A stretch of 64,000 nucleotides of DNA from Andrena cerasifolii (lineage: Eukaryota; Arthropoda; Insecta; Hymenoptera; Andrenidae): positions 13,618,501 through 13,682,500 of the forward strand of contig NC_135122.1 in the NCBI RefSeq assembly GCF_050908995.1. The letters are read 5' to 3'. The notes under the pieces were generated by a model. The model worked only from the letters and a program-made list of their open reading frames with translations. It was not told where the DNA came from and did no database searches. A program made the position numbers and the translations under genes. Of the stretch, positions 39,101 to 52,200 are shown in pieces; within the stretch, counting starts at the first letter, position 1; the number at the start of each line of letters is the position of its first letter.

Positions 39101-39723
39101 GAAATTCAGTGGGGAGTCTTGTAGCGAAGCTAACTCATCGAATAAGACGTTCTTATAGGGAATATGAGCCTCGTCTCGAACGGTGAGTGCGTGTCACCTA
39201 TGCCTTTGCTGACCCGCATCATGAACGACCTGCGCTCGTAACAAACCAGCCCGGCCCATTCATGGCCCCTTGGCGATTTCCCCTGAAATTGCATTTCCCT
39301 CTCGGTCCGCTGTGCTGGCGTACATACACCCCTGTCGTCCGTAAAATAGTAAAATTGGGCTACTACACTAAAATGGAATACAATAAGGGGATGAGACACG
39401 GTCGTTAAATACCCGTCCCCTCAGCCATTGCGGCCTGTATAGTGTTCTAATTGCAGGCTTTCCGGGAATAGAATACACGACCTTCTCTTCTTCCTTTTTT
39501 TAATATATATCGTGGTCATTTTATAGAGAGCTTTCGTTGCCCCGCAATGCTCGTTAAGGTTTAGAGCGCGAGCTGGCGCTCGCGTGGAAAAATAAAGGAA
39601 TATAATTATTTTTCGTAACTCTCTAGCTTCACTATGCGAGCACTGTCTGAAACTCCTTTTTTCAAGCTGCATAGATCGTTTAACTACTTCGAGCTGGGTG
39701 TACAGAGTTGACGTAGACTATTC

Positions 39724-39752
39724 GGTGAATTTTATTAGAAATAAAATTCACC
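39724..39752. repeat. Perfect 13-bp hairpin with 3-base loop
   Basis: GGTGAATTTTATT is followed by AGA and then its exact reverse complement. A compact perfect stem of this size could be a cruciform or a decayed element end. It lacks the T tract or gene context to be called a terminator. Confidence 0.8.
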
Positions 39753-41681
39753 AGAAATTCAAGATTTGAAAATATCGCGGGTTTTATATCTTCGGGTTAC
39801 CATTCACGAATAAACGAAGCGCGAGTCGATCGATTCAGATAAAATAAACAGCTTCGGGGGTAAAGGGTTTACCGGCGAACCGAAGGAATAACACATTGCC
39901 TATTTTCGCACGAACAGGTGTAGACGAGAGCTTTAAACGATTCCAGAGCGGAGCATTTTATTAGAAAACTTTGATACGTTCAAAATTAAATTCCATCCCT
40001 CCACGTCGCTTAACTTTCCCGCCTTACTCGCTTTCTTAATTGCAGTTAATCACGAGCGTTACTTAGTCCCGGCCGTTGCCTTCGTTTGTACGTTTATAAT
40101 TCGTGTTTCGTTTCGCCAGCAGTGAAAATTGCACCGCTTCGAAACTTGGCGCGAATGTATGTCGATAGTAGACAGAAATATCGCGCACACAGGGGAAGGT
40201 TGCCCAAAAAGTAACGTACTAATTTCGGAAAACTTTCACCGAATTCTCTTTCACATTCCTAGCGTCCCTGTGCTGTAGTTTCAAAAGTATGAATCCTAAA
40301 TCGAATTGCCCAAACAGTTCCACCTTTAGACGAGACGTTCTCCAAACATCTGCGAACAAAGTTCTCTCCTCGAGGCACGTAATTAACAAATCCTACCACT
40401 TGCGGATAGTGCTTCACTCGGTACAAAGTGCCTGAGCACTTGGATTTATGAACTGGTGGTCTTATAAGGGCTCGAGTCACAGTTTTGGCTATCTTATAAC
40501 CCTGCTATCCTCCCTGAGTAGGGTTCTTATCAAGGTTCTCAAGACGGTGATGCGAAAGCGTACCGGATTCAAAGCAACGGCAAAGTAATCTCTGCATCTA
40601 CACGAAGTGCGCACAAATGCCTCTTTAAATCAAAGGACTCGCTACCTATACTTATTTAATGAAATTAATCATTTGCAATTTTATGGGAACCTCGTTGGGC
40701 TGGAGTAGAAATATTATATATTTTCAAAGAGAAGCTAAAGCCAGGAACTCCATTAAACCACTGGCGTGCGATTTCCGCAAGATGTTTAACACGTGCGAAA
40801 AATGTCCGACTGTCGAGCGATATGTATTCAACTGACGAGAAGAAGAGCGACGAGGAAAGATTGCGCGAATAATCGCCCTCTGTGCCGCAGTCGATTACAG
40901 TCCGCTAATCCGTGCTGTCCGAGAATTAGCAGAAAACGGATACACGGACGTGAAAGTGTTCTCGCAATATGAATACGCGTCCAACCATTAAAAGTTTCAC
41001 ATTCGTTAACTACAACTGACGAGGTTTAAAACTCCTCAAATATTCTGCGGAATAAGTTTTATATTCCACGGGAGAATATACATGGACAATTTCAATTTAA
41101 CGCCAGAAAATTCAAGGTTCATACACGTAGCCAATTAACTTCGTTATGCGTTCGAGGACGCATGAATTCATCGACGCAACTTGAGAAATTGACAATTATT
41201 ATGCGTAGATGGAAAATATTCAACTGAAAACTCGCAATATACGGCTCCACTGGAAAGGGACCGCGGGAAACAAATATCACGCGCCTCTACCTTACAATTT
41301 GAAATTGTGCGACGATCGACAATACCGTAGATCCCATTTACGACGATCGTCCAACGAGAGTATGCCGCCTGCACCGTTAGAGGGAACCAATTACCGCCAG
41401 CTGTAGCGAGGCAAAAATTGTCCATCCGCCCTGTTGCTAGCTATCTCCAAATTGAGCTAATTAAACTCTCCTAAATTGAACCTTATATTCCTCTTTGCGC
41501 GCTTTGATACCCAGCAACGTTACCCAGTTAATGAAAAGGAAACCTCTTTTGTAATTCCCCCCGTAAATGAGACTAAAAATGTACTCTGCCACATTCGTTT
41601 AGCTGTCGCTTCTCACGGTTCAATAAAAGTAACCGACCAATAAAGTAGGCATGGTCACCGAAGAGCGCAAACACCTTACAC

Positions 41682-42105
41682 CAGTGTGCCCCAAACAGTT
41701 TTGAGCCGCGACCCCCTTTTATAATATTCAAATAACCTGCGAACCATCTCCCCCAGATAAGTAAGGTAAATTTAATAAGGTAAAGAAAACACATTAGAAA
41801 TAGGTATTTCAGAATAAAATTCTAACTTAATAATATTTAATTATATTAATACATATATTAAATAGAACTTAAAGATCTTTAATATATTTAATTATCTTAC
41901 TTAGTGCGATGGTTGTGCTTGCATCTGGGTAACAGCGTTTCCTTTTTTTTATTTATAAAAAATCAGTCTTACATCATTAGTAGAATATGGCAATGAATGT
42001 TGCAATTAAAATAAATAAGTGCTAAGAATCGTCGACTAAAACTAACCGCGGTGATCCCCCAGAAAACCACCCTCTTTTGGGGGTCGCGATCCCCCAGAAC
42101 CACTG
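41682..42105. mobile_element. Non-autonomous hAT-type element with perfect 8-bp target duplication
   Basis: The 424-bp element starts CAGTGTGCCCCAAACAG and continues TTTTGAGCCGCGACCCCC. Its other end, read on the opposite strand, starts CAGTGGTTCTGGGGGATCG and continues into CGACCCCC. The CAGTG terminus and the CGCGACCCC subterminal block are typical of hAT elements (family knowledge). It is flanked by an exact 8-bp duplication CCTTACAC at 41674-41681 and 42106-42113, the length hAT transposases generate. The interior (about 41790-42040) is very A/T-rich and has no transposase, so the element is non-autonomous. Confidence 0.9.
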
Positions 42106-42113
42106 CCTTACAC

Positions 42114-45100
42114 GATACAAAATACGAATTTCTTTCCAGAGGTATGAATAGGACCGCGATACCTACAGTTGTCGCACGAAATTCACAAATTTATTCTCTT
42201 TCGGGGCGACACTGTTTCGCAGACACTGTTGCAACCTGTGCACCGGCACCACCGGGGTCTTTCAGAAACCCAAGCCGAGGCACAGCCGGGATGCACAACA
42301 CTGCGCGGTGTATCTACACGCGAGGACGCCGTTGTTTTCAGGGCGTCTCTTATTAGCTACGTTCCGCGCCAGTTTTCCCAGTAACATTAATAACGGACCC
42401 ATCCGCCTAACACTCCGCGAGACTGTTCCATCACCTTTTCCAGCCGCGAGTTTCAAAATGATGGAGCGTCGTAATTGCGCCCGGTAACAGGAGCGGATCC
42501 CTCTGTAATCCTGTTGTTCCGTTTCGCATCCATCACGGCCAGTTAAAAGTACGGTACCAATGGAAACGCGACGGCGGATCCGTCGAAACTCCGTGCTAAC
42601 GCCAGGAACCGGCGCGTGTTTTCGAAAGAGCGTTAGACAGTGATCCGTCGACGCGCAAAATAAACTCGCCACGGCGTTACTAGAAGTACGGGAGGTTGAC
42701 TGACTGGCCGTCGAATTTCCGTGACAGTAAATCATCCCTGGACGTTAGGCAAGCCAATCTCGACATAACGATCATTGTCGTCAGAGCCAACGACGACAAC
42801 CCCTCGCAGATATTTGTGGACCCGCGATACGTGAACTCTAACGCGAAACGTCGCGTTGGGGCGACTGGTCGCGGATCGTCGCTGTTAGTTCGATCGGTTC
42901 CGCTCGGTCGATAGGCAGGTATCCGCTCTATAATAAATGAGCAGCCAGGCGCGAGTAAACGTACCTATCATTGCACGAGCAGCGATTATGCGAAACAGGT
43001 GTGGAGGAGGAAGCGTGATATCAGCAGGATTTGGTGGTCGGAAGGGGCTGTTGTATCGCGAATTAGATTATAATTATTGTGTTCCTCGTCAGATAAGCTT
43101 GAGAGGTGTGGCTTCCTATTGAAACGCACGGAAGAGGAATTTTGGATCGATTCGCGAAAAATTCGTGTGTGGATTTCGCAAGGTTGAGGCTCGAATTCTA
43201 TGGAGGGTTTAATTAAACGCCGTTATCCACCATCCATACATGCATGTAACCAAAGTTTGTTAATTAATACGCAACGTGCAACAAATATTTAGGAAGATCG
43301 AATGTGCACACAGGAAGCCTTTACATGTTCGAATGGAAACCATGTTGAGTGAACACACAACGCTCGTGGTTCGATGAAATGTTAATTTCAATTAAAAAAA
43401 AATACAAAAACGAAGTTGAAGCTGGCGGTATTTAAAAGCGTTAATTATGAGGGGCGCGAGATTTTCAAAGAACAGGCCAGCCAAGCATGAAAGCAATGAC
43501 CCTTGTTTGTTCAATGGACGGTGGGTGTCAAACGAATTGATTGACGTGCAGACGGACAGGCGTGCATCGGCGCGGAGAGGCGACGCGACGTGGAAAAAAA
43601 TGTTGACGAGGTGTCGCGCAAAAACGGCCCGCATCCTCCGTGAAACTTCGCATTCCAAACAAGAGAACGACGCGAACGAGAGCCACGGTCGAAATTAGAA
43701 TTTTAAAGCCCCGCGAACGCTGTATGAAACCAGATTTTTTAATTTACCAGAAAAAAAAGGAGACTTTTCAACGCGAGCTGCTTCCACGGCGCCGTGAAAA
43801 ATGTCAAGCTGCCCGGCTAATAAAAACAAGAACCCTAACGGCGTTCAATGTCCCGGTAAAGAAATGATCCGATGCTCAAATTTCAGCAATGAATTATTAC
43901 TTGCTGGCGCATTCATTATCGCGCGAATAAATTTCTGCGAAATAAGGTCGTGCCATGAAATAATAGCGACGGTGTCTGTTGAATTTTAGAAGCGTCGAAT
44001 ACTCTTTTTAACACCTGCAAAATACCGTAGATAAAATACGTATGCAACAAATAGATAAAAAAAAAATACAGAGTGCTCTTTTGCTCCAGATGTTGGTATA
44101 GAAGCATCGGATGATGTTTTTAGAGTCGCTGGGATAGCTCGAGGTGAATTCCGTGCCGACGGGTAAAGTCGATTAAATTTAATCCAAGCTAAACAAGACC
44201 GATTCCGCGGAGCCAAGGCAAACAACGTTCCGTCGATCGCGGAGTCGAATAAAAACTGGATGTCCCGTTTCTGTTTATCTGAATTCGCGACAGGGAACCG
44301 TGGACGGGTAAGTGGCTTCGCGTAGGACAACAGGGCACCAGGGAAAGAGGAAAAACTCTGACGAACCAACGCCCATAACCGCGAGGTCACTCCCAAGGGA
44401 GTTGGCGTAACCATAGCGAGCGATACCGATATGGGAGCAAACACCGTACGAAAAGTCGTGGCGTAGTCGGCGCAGGGTTCGTGCCAGAGCCTGGCTTGGT
44501 ACACTTTGCAGAAGCCAGACTGGGATTACACGGTAGTTTATAAATAAAACCGGGTAGGAAATACCGAGGATGTCAGAGAAATATGGCTGGCCGTGTATCT
44601 TTCATGAAGGTATGTACGTAAAGGAACGTGCGACCCGCGGATCACGGGTAGAAACGTAGAAGCAAGCTAAATTTCTGCGTAAAATCGATTCCATGTCACC
44701 TCTAGTAGAAGTATCAGGGTGCATCGCTGCACGTGCGCGTCTGAAGAAGCGTTGTGTAAGCGTGGATATTGAAAGGGCGAACGACACCTCGCAGTCCTTC
44801 TCACAGGTACTTCACGAATGGCCAGCGTTGTAAATCTGTGCGATGAAAAATTATGAGTATCGCTGAAATGCCCTGAAGCTGTTGAAGAATCCGATGGATC
44901 GATCGGGAACGATTACCACGCTCGGGGGAGGGATCGATTTCGCGAAGAGTGACTGAGGGCAGCGCTATGGTAAGGGAACAATTTGTATGAAAACCCTCGG
45001 GGGAAGTTTAATTGCCGGGAAACGAATAGATCTCGCGGGCCATGGAGCATCCTGGATGTTCCTCACGCACGAGGGAATGAGAAACCGGCAGCAATTCACG

Positions 45101-45570
45101 GCTGAAATATTAGCGATTCAATTACAGATAACATTTTGTCACGGACCATGAAAGTTGCGGTAATAAAAGCGCAGGGGTGATGGGCCAACAGCACGTTCTT
45201 CCTCGCTGCTTCAACGTCCCGAACACGTGCGACATGGAACACTGAAAGGAACACGCTTGACTTTCAGAGTCCCCGTAGAATGCACCCCGCGTCTTCGGGC
45301 CCGCGAGTCGATATCGATATTCGATACGTTCGTGCGCACAAATTGCCCCCACGATCGAGTAAATACATAATTCCCAGAGATATTTATTCCGCCGGTGAAA
45401 AATCGTCTGACGCTCCGCGGCGTTATTTCGCCATGTTTATTCGATTCCATCGACGTCGGTTTGATACGTGACTTCCCCTTACTCCCGCGCTATACGCGCC
45501 TCGAATTCACGTCGCGCGACTATTAACAAACCTCGTGGATATTGCGATTGAACGGTGGAACATCGAGCTT
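42114..45570. other. Stretch with no recognised gene
   Basis: The longest frames here (157 codons at 42262-42735 and 172 codons at 43986-44504, both minus) show no domain, signal peptide or codon pattern that I can recognise. The second ends in a low-complexity poly-A/T artefact. Confidence 0.5.
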
Positions 45571-46140
45571 TTAACCCTCCGAGTACGGGACCTCGGGTCC
45601 TGAGCCTGGGTCTTTGCAGACCCCACACCGATAGTTCGCTAATTCACGGTGGCTCGAGACCCTCACCGATACTGTACTCAGGTAGGGACGGTCACTCGAG
45701 CTAGGGATCCTCGCCGAAATACTATGGAAAGTGGTGGAAGGGGTTTCCGTACATATAGGGTTGCGATTTGTGAATTATAAAAAAAATATGTTTATTCAAC
45801 ATTTATATTACTTTATATATTACATAAAAGTGTGCGGTTTTTAGTAAAGTGATTTTTACACACATGTTTTTTACACGAATCGCATACAGTGTGAAATTCG
45901 TTATTGTTTCCTGCACAGAAGCAACATCTACCACGCTTGTGACCTGCTAGTTTTTTTTTACAATTTTTCTTCCCGTCGCTTCTATCGCGATTACAATATT
46001 CGCTTGTAGCCCTCCTTCTTCATTTATAAATTGAGTAGCCCGTCTATCAATATTTTTAGCAGTTAATTTTTCTGACAATTCTTGTAAAAATAACTTTCTC
46101 CTCATTTTTTACGAATGTCTAATTTCCCATGTAGGATACT
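45571..46140 (-). mobile_element. Truncated piggyBac-like transposon: 3' terminus plus transposase C-terminal remnant
   Basis: The left boundary is TTAA at 45571-45574 followed by CCCTCCGAGTACGGG, a piggyBac-type terminus. Reading inward on the minus strand gives the last part of a transposase (see the pseudogene entry), about 240 bp from that end, which is the expected arrangement. The opposite end is missing: near 46140 the sequence passes directly into an A/T-rich AACAAT-like microsatellite, and no matching inverted terminus is found beyond it. The element is therefore 5'-truncated and cannot be autonomous. Confidence 0.75.
45813..46105 (-). pseudogene. piggyBac-like transposase, C-terminal end only, frameshifted
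   Basis: Read on the minus strand from about 46105, one frame gives M-R-R-K-L-F-L-Q-E-L-S-E-K-L, the basic/leucine segment that in piggyBac transposases precedes the tail. A second frame then gives a cysteine-rich tail containing H-K-R-G-R-C-C-F-C, followed by V-C-D-S-C-K-K-H-V-C-K-N-H, and ends at a stop (45815-45813). That Cys/His pattern is the zinc-binding C-terminal domain used by piggyBac family transposases to bind the terminal repeat (family knowledge). At least one frameshift lies between the two parts, and the upstream frame runs into a microsatellite and a stop. The catalytic DDD core is absent. This is a dead remnant of a cut-and-paste transposase gene. Confidence 0.75.
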
Positions 46141-46147
46141 ACATGGT

Positions 46148-46228
46148 ATAACAATAGCAATGATAACAACGATAATAATGATAACAACAATAACGATAAT
46201 AACAATGATAACGATAAAAACAACAAAG
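46148..46228. repeat. Imperfect AAC/AAT-type microsatellite
   Basis: The bases are an imperfect run of ATAACA, AATGAT and AACGAT units. On the minus strand it reads as a long isoleucine/valine stretch, which is a low-complexity artefact and not a membrane segment. It abuts the broken end of the piggyBac-like element. Confidence 0.8.
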
Positions 46229-49200
46229 TTAACAAGAATTCTAGACCCAGGCAAAAACACGAGAAACCAGCGAAGCGTCGTTGTCAACCATACATTCGCG
46301 AATGCCCCAAGGCAACGCAGTCGCTTCGAGCTTCCCATTCTTTAAGCCCCAACACACTCCCCGGAAACCCCCGGGTTATACGACACCCCCAAGCGCGAGA
46401 CCCTCCTTGACGACAGCTAAATGACCGCTTGGCTGCGAATAATATTAACAGCTCTATCACTGTGCGCATGAGCGCTCTGAAACGGTGGGTCAAAATTTAC
46501 TCAGGCTCAGGATACGGAGAGTTAACTGCAGCGATCTGTATGAAGTGCGAATCAAAGTCGAGGAAATCGAATACCTTTGCATTAGTTTTGGAGATAACTC
46601 ATAAGTCCAGAGAAAATTATCCCAGTACGAACTTTGAATTCTCAGTATCAATAGGGATTAGCGTATTGCTTATTAGAGGTCCTCGTAGCGTCGATACTTG
46701 CCGTAACTTTCTACACCTTGAGCAAACGCCCTTACCTCGCCGATAACGAGCGGTGCCGTGAAGATTGAGCGTATCGTACGAAAAGTAATAATTCTCGCCG
46801 TTTCTATATCGTCTCGTTGGAAACATTCTTTAATATAGGCAGCGCGGACGGGCTGCAAAGTTTCGCATTCAACTTTAAATTTCATTGAACTGTCACAGGA
46901 AGCTTAATAGAAAAGGTAATCCGGAGTCGGACGGGGGTGGTATGGGGGCAGGAAAAAAATGGAAAGCCGTGGATTTTGTACACGGCGTGCGGGCATAGCC
47001 GTGAAGCGAAGAGATTGCACGGCAGCAAGTGGTGACTCCTTATTCGAGCAAATTCATTAAAAGTTTGATTCGGTTCCCGCTTCGGATGTGCCCTGCGTCG
47101 CCCTTCACGCCCCCTCATTGCTCCGCCTTCTTTTATTCCGTTTATACGGCTAACGACGTCGAAGCTCCCCATCCCCGATCCTTTCGTCATTATTCGGTAA
47201 ACTTTTAATTGCCCGCGTATACAACGAATGAATAGATCTCCCGGAAGTAAATACAGACGAGGAGACGGCTGGAATTATGGCGGACGTTTATCGACGTGCC
47301 CGTCCACTTGAACCTCTTCACTGTGGACATGAATGCCACTCGAAATCCTATTCTACAGGTAACATTAAATCTCGTCTGGCTTGAAAGTATTGCATTTCGA
47401 CTGATTAATAATCCACGCGAATGTCACTGGTGAACTTTTGCGGAAGCTGCTGCAGTCAACCCTCTGTATGCCCATTGGCACGGCCATTGCAGTTGCGAAG
47501 ATATGATTCCGCGAATGTGGGTTAAAAATATTCTACCGAAACTCCCCCGTGTTTGTCAAACACGTGTTACGAGGTCGTAAACGTCAGTGGGTCACTCTCG
47601 GCGGAAGTCACGAAGCAGCGAAGTATTCAATTTACAGTATGGTAACAAATCACGAGCAGGCGAGTTTTTATACGGCGCAATTTTACCTAAACCTTCCCCC
47701 GAGGCAAGTTTATTGCCCCGCATTGTCTGCCGTTCTCTTCTCCGCCGTTCGTATAAATGTCTTCCTGCATTCCACTCCGCCGCGATCCCATTAATATCAT
47801 CGGAGCCCTTTTTCGCGCCACTTTTGCGTGGAAGTCACGGGAGAACGATCCGCGGCGACCTACTTCGACGGAAGGTCGAATCGTTTCGAGCCCAAAGTCA
47901 TGGCAAACAGCCCACTGGTTCGATCGGAAACGGTGAGGGTAAAAAAGAAGTGGGGCCAATCTTGGAACGAAGCTTTTCTCCTGCAATCTTTATATCCTCC
48001 CGGTTAGATTCCCCTCGGTCACCCTTCTAAAGAGCCTCTTTCCACTTCAAAGAAATATTTCATCCCCTGTCCCCTTTAGCTACTCAATTTCCAATTTCTT
48101 TTACTTCCTCCAACAATTCACTGCGATCTTCTTGCGCACATCCTCGCGCGATTTCCGAGGCGTCAGGAAATTCTATCGACATCATAACACGATGACGAGA
48201 ACGTGTTTCCAATGGGGTTTGCTGGAGCAGCCCCGGAAGGAAAATTGCCGAGTGCCAGGGCCTTTACGGCGAGCACGCGACGGCGAGGCTACCGGGGACG
48301 AAATTAAACACAGATCGTAACGAAAGCGCGCACAGAGGTCCAAGGAATTGGACAGCTCGAAGAATGGACTCGAATTACGTCGCGAGTTCCATCTCGCGAG
48401 GGCTCAGAAATACCCGTGGCTATTCTCTTGCTCTCGGTCTTTTTTCTCCCGACCTGATTCCTTTCCATTCCTGCGAGACGTCTCGCCAGACAGCGCCCCA
48501 CGGCGGAAGAATTACCGTCACACCGACGAAGAAGGATTGTGCATCATACGTGAGGATTCTTTAACTCCCGCGCCCCAATGGAGGCGAGGACGCGAAGAAA
48601 GTCTAAGCACCGCTCTGGGTATCCGTGACAGCCTCAAAGATATTGTGTCGGCGAAGCAAGTCCCCGTGGTTTGTTGGGCCGCGTTTAGAAAACGAGAATC
48701 ACTCGATCAACGTCCCGACGAGTTTTTAACGTAGTAAACTTCGTTTCCAACAATTCTGGCCCATCGATCATAAACCGAGGATGGAGATTTAGCACAAGCG
48801 AAGATTAATCTGACGAAATGGATCTGTATATAGGTACAGGAGTGATTCTTAATTCCTTGCCAGTGCTGCAGGGGGTAAGAGATCGTGTCAGAAGAATGTC
48901 CACGTTGTTCAGGCTGTGTTCTCTAAGTAGCTGCCAATGAAACGAGGCGAGTGGGCGATGAAGTACTTTATGCATCTCTGTGATTCGACTGCTGCCATGC
49001 TCAGTCATTTTAAAGTTACCCCCAAACACCACAATGCTCCCTCTACTTACTGTATATTTACGACGGCTTTGCCCATCGACCATAATTGCCTTCATTCCGA
49101 GCTCCATGCGCTAATAATTCAACGCACTAACGGCCAAGTACTTTTGGAAAGCCAGCCGTTAGTGGAAATGCGCCTGAACACCCGTAACTCATGAATTTAC

Positions 49201-52200
49201 GGCCAGCTGCCTATAAATATTGAAGTGGAATCGAATCAAGATGTGCAGTGAACCGTGCAAGCACACGATCTCTATCTCCGTAAAGCTTGCACTCTTTCCG
49301 TTTCATCCCGAACGAATGCCAATGCACGATACGATGCTCGTATTTTCTGGACGAGTAAATTTCCCATTTTTGCGTGGTTCCGCAGCCCGTAATTGTCCCT
49401 TTATGCGTTCCGCTAGCGATTCTTTGATGCACGCTGAATCGTACCAACCCATAATCCACTGGTGGAGATCCATTGTGCGCAATGGCCCAGCGGCATACAC
49501 ATATTGCAGTCGTTCAGATACATATACATATTCACGTCACTACGCAAGTAATAACGTAGGTATCATCGACTCGGGGATATTACATTCCCATTCGTTCGCC
49601 GCGCTGCAAGACGTTTTTTTCACTAAAAAGTTATTGCATCTACATTGTTCAATACTATACACGTTTCCCTCCAACAGTAGCTTTGTTAATCGCACGTTAC
49701 AAGTACGGTTTTTCCATCCAACACAGGATTGTCTTACCGAAACGGAAGAAACATTCGCTGACAGGGCAGCGGGAAATGTGGCGTCGCGCGGACCCTGCGT
49801 AATTAATAACCCCCTGTTACCTGCTCCGCGAAACGATTAATGACTGGTCTTGATGGGCATAACAGTAGGCAACTCGGTGGCAATTATCGCCGCAGAAAAC
49901 GAAGCAGGGCCGTTCGTGTTACAGTGATTTGTCCGCAGTGGATCTCGCGTAACATGACTCCGGGTTAACTGATAAACTTCCGTGAAAGTTAATCCACGGG
50001 GTGGACGTATTCCGTGCTCATACCCCTGGCTGGATAATCCCATTGAGTCTCTATCGGGAATAGGGATCGCGCACCGCCACGATGGATTTCAATTAAAAGT
50101 TAAACAGCTGCAATCAGGATCGAATTAACATCCGCATAGGTAATCAAGCTATGCATTAACCAGGGCCAATTACTCCTTCAAGGATTCCTAGCGGACCACA
50201 TTTATTTTTCAATCGGCCCCTCGTTAATTGGAGAAATACCGCAGGGCGATACGTAGGTTTGATACAGAGCGCGGGATTTCCTTTCGTTTTCGCGAGAATC
50301 CATTTGGATGTGTATTGGATATTACCAGCCGCGCTGCTTTAATTTCCCGTATCTGGCCAGGCTGTTACCATCGTTTCCTGACATTATCGTGCGTAAACGC
50401 GAATCACTGGCATTAATTTTAGGCGGACTCTAGTGGTCGGTTCGATCGGGCCTCCCTAATCAAAGCACAAGCAATTAACGTAAACAGTGGAGATTGAGGG
50501 CACTAAATCAGATCAGATGTTGGGTAATGCATCATTTAACATAGCCCGGCCGCGGTGGTTCTCTATGATTGTTCAATGTGATTTTGCGCTTTGGATAAAC
50601 CTAACCCGGCATATGAAATCTCGTTTTGTTCTGTCTTCGTGACGAGAAGTTCTCGGCGATATTTTCGAATAGTGAAACTTACCCATTTAAGTGTGTGCGT
50701 GTGAATACTTCACAAAGTATTAGGTATATAATGCATTTCAAAGCAATACTGTCATTAAAATTTTTAAGCAGCTCGAGAAATAGTTGGAAAATATCGAGAA
50801 ACATAAAGGTGTCCAGATTAAATACATTATCTTCATCGTCTTCTCGAAAGTGTCTCCTATCTTTCCTAAAAAACGCTACATCCTGTTATTACCATTACAA
50901 AACCTCTAGAAAAGGCAAGTTTTACGGTTCAGGTGCTCTTGTAGAAGCTCAATTTGTCGCAGCTCGAAATGCAGACGACTCCTCTTTCCAACTTTATGTC
51001 CCTTCCCATCTCGGCAAAAAAAAAATGCTTGTAAATAGCACCGCGCTATTTATCACGGGGCAATTAAAATGGCCTTAATGAACGACCGTATCCTACAAAA
51101 TATATTAAGCTCGAAGGGAAGCTGACTTCCTGGAACTTGCAGGGGAGCGACGAAGTTATCGCCAGGATAAAAACTTAATTCTTCTTCCTGTCGGATGGAA
51201 TACCATTTTCTTTAAGCGGCGAAAGGAATGAAACATTGTCGGTGTCCCGTGTTTCCCAGGATGTGGAAGAAATATGATAATTACCGGTGCGTTGGATCGT
51301 ACTTTATACCCCGTCCAAACTCGCCGGCCGCTCGAGGGGAAAATTCAGACGCGAATATCGCGCACTCGAGAAACAATTTAGACACTGAACACGAACGGCC
51401 GGGGACCCGGTAGTAAAAACAATAGGAGGGCCATAGCACGGCGTTTAAAGAAAGCACGCGCGCAAAGATACCATCGGTTCGTGCGTCGTCCTTTTTATCG
51501 TGTTTCAACGGTGGCTGAGAATCGCCAACATATTGCAGCGACTCGGCTTCTCTTTGTTCCAACCCGTGGAATTTCCTTTCAATAAAGATTGGACCGTACG
51601 CCTCCCCGTTTCAGCTAGAAATTCCCCGTGGATGAAAAAAGTTACAGACAGGTTACCGCGCAGAGGATCCAGTAAAATGAACCAGGCTGCATTTCACCGA
51701 GAACATTGAACAGAGAATCAAATCGTCACGCACGCTTCGTCAGGCGCTACGTTTATTTCACCTGGAAACGTAATCAACGACAGTGCGTTCCCAATTGTTT
51801 CACGTTCCTTTCACTGATGCGCCTCCTCGATCTCGCAACCTTACGATTCCCCAATAAAAATTGATTGAATCCTCTGATGCTTCTGCAGGACTGAGGAAAA
51901 ACAGTAACCGCGCAGTGATTTAAGACGCGATAACGGGAGAGCCACTTCGCTTTTTTACTTCGGACCAGCTAGAAGAAAGTCGGAAATAAAGTGGCGTTGC
52001 GGAGAAATTGCAACGACTTCGAAGCGGCGAAACGAGCGAGAGGGGCGGGGGGATGGTGTCAGTTTATTAAGAGAACGAATGAGGTGGAGGAACGCGTCGC
52101 GGGGAAAAAGGAAGAGGGGTCAGAGTGCAAAGCAGCCTGCCTCGTCAGCTTCGCAATCTCATGACCCGGTTCGAAATTGCATTTGCCTTTCCGACAATAA

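Larger units (their letters stand above)
35581..41673. other. Stretch with no recognised gene
   Basis: Long opposed frames at 35.7-36.8 kb lie in CpG-rich sequence and look like chance. A (TTA)n run and a perfect 29-base hairpin at 39.7 kb are the only structures seen. Confidence 0.5.

Noticed and set aside
43986..44504. 172-codon minus-strand frame with a hydrophobic tyrosine/phenylalanine-rich tail
   Set aside because: The tail comes from an A-rich tract read in reverse. No family resemblance.
46102..46338. Minus-strand frame with a long isoleucine/valine run that looks like a membrane segment
   Set aside because: The run is a translation of the AACAAT-type microsatellite. It is not a real transmembrane helix.
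49220..49840. Longest open frame in the window (206 codons, plus strand)
   Set aside because: No domain, no family resemblance, atypical composition and no splice partners. A frame of this size is expected by chance in 64 kb with GC-rich patches.
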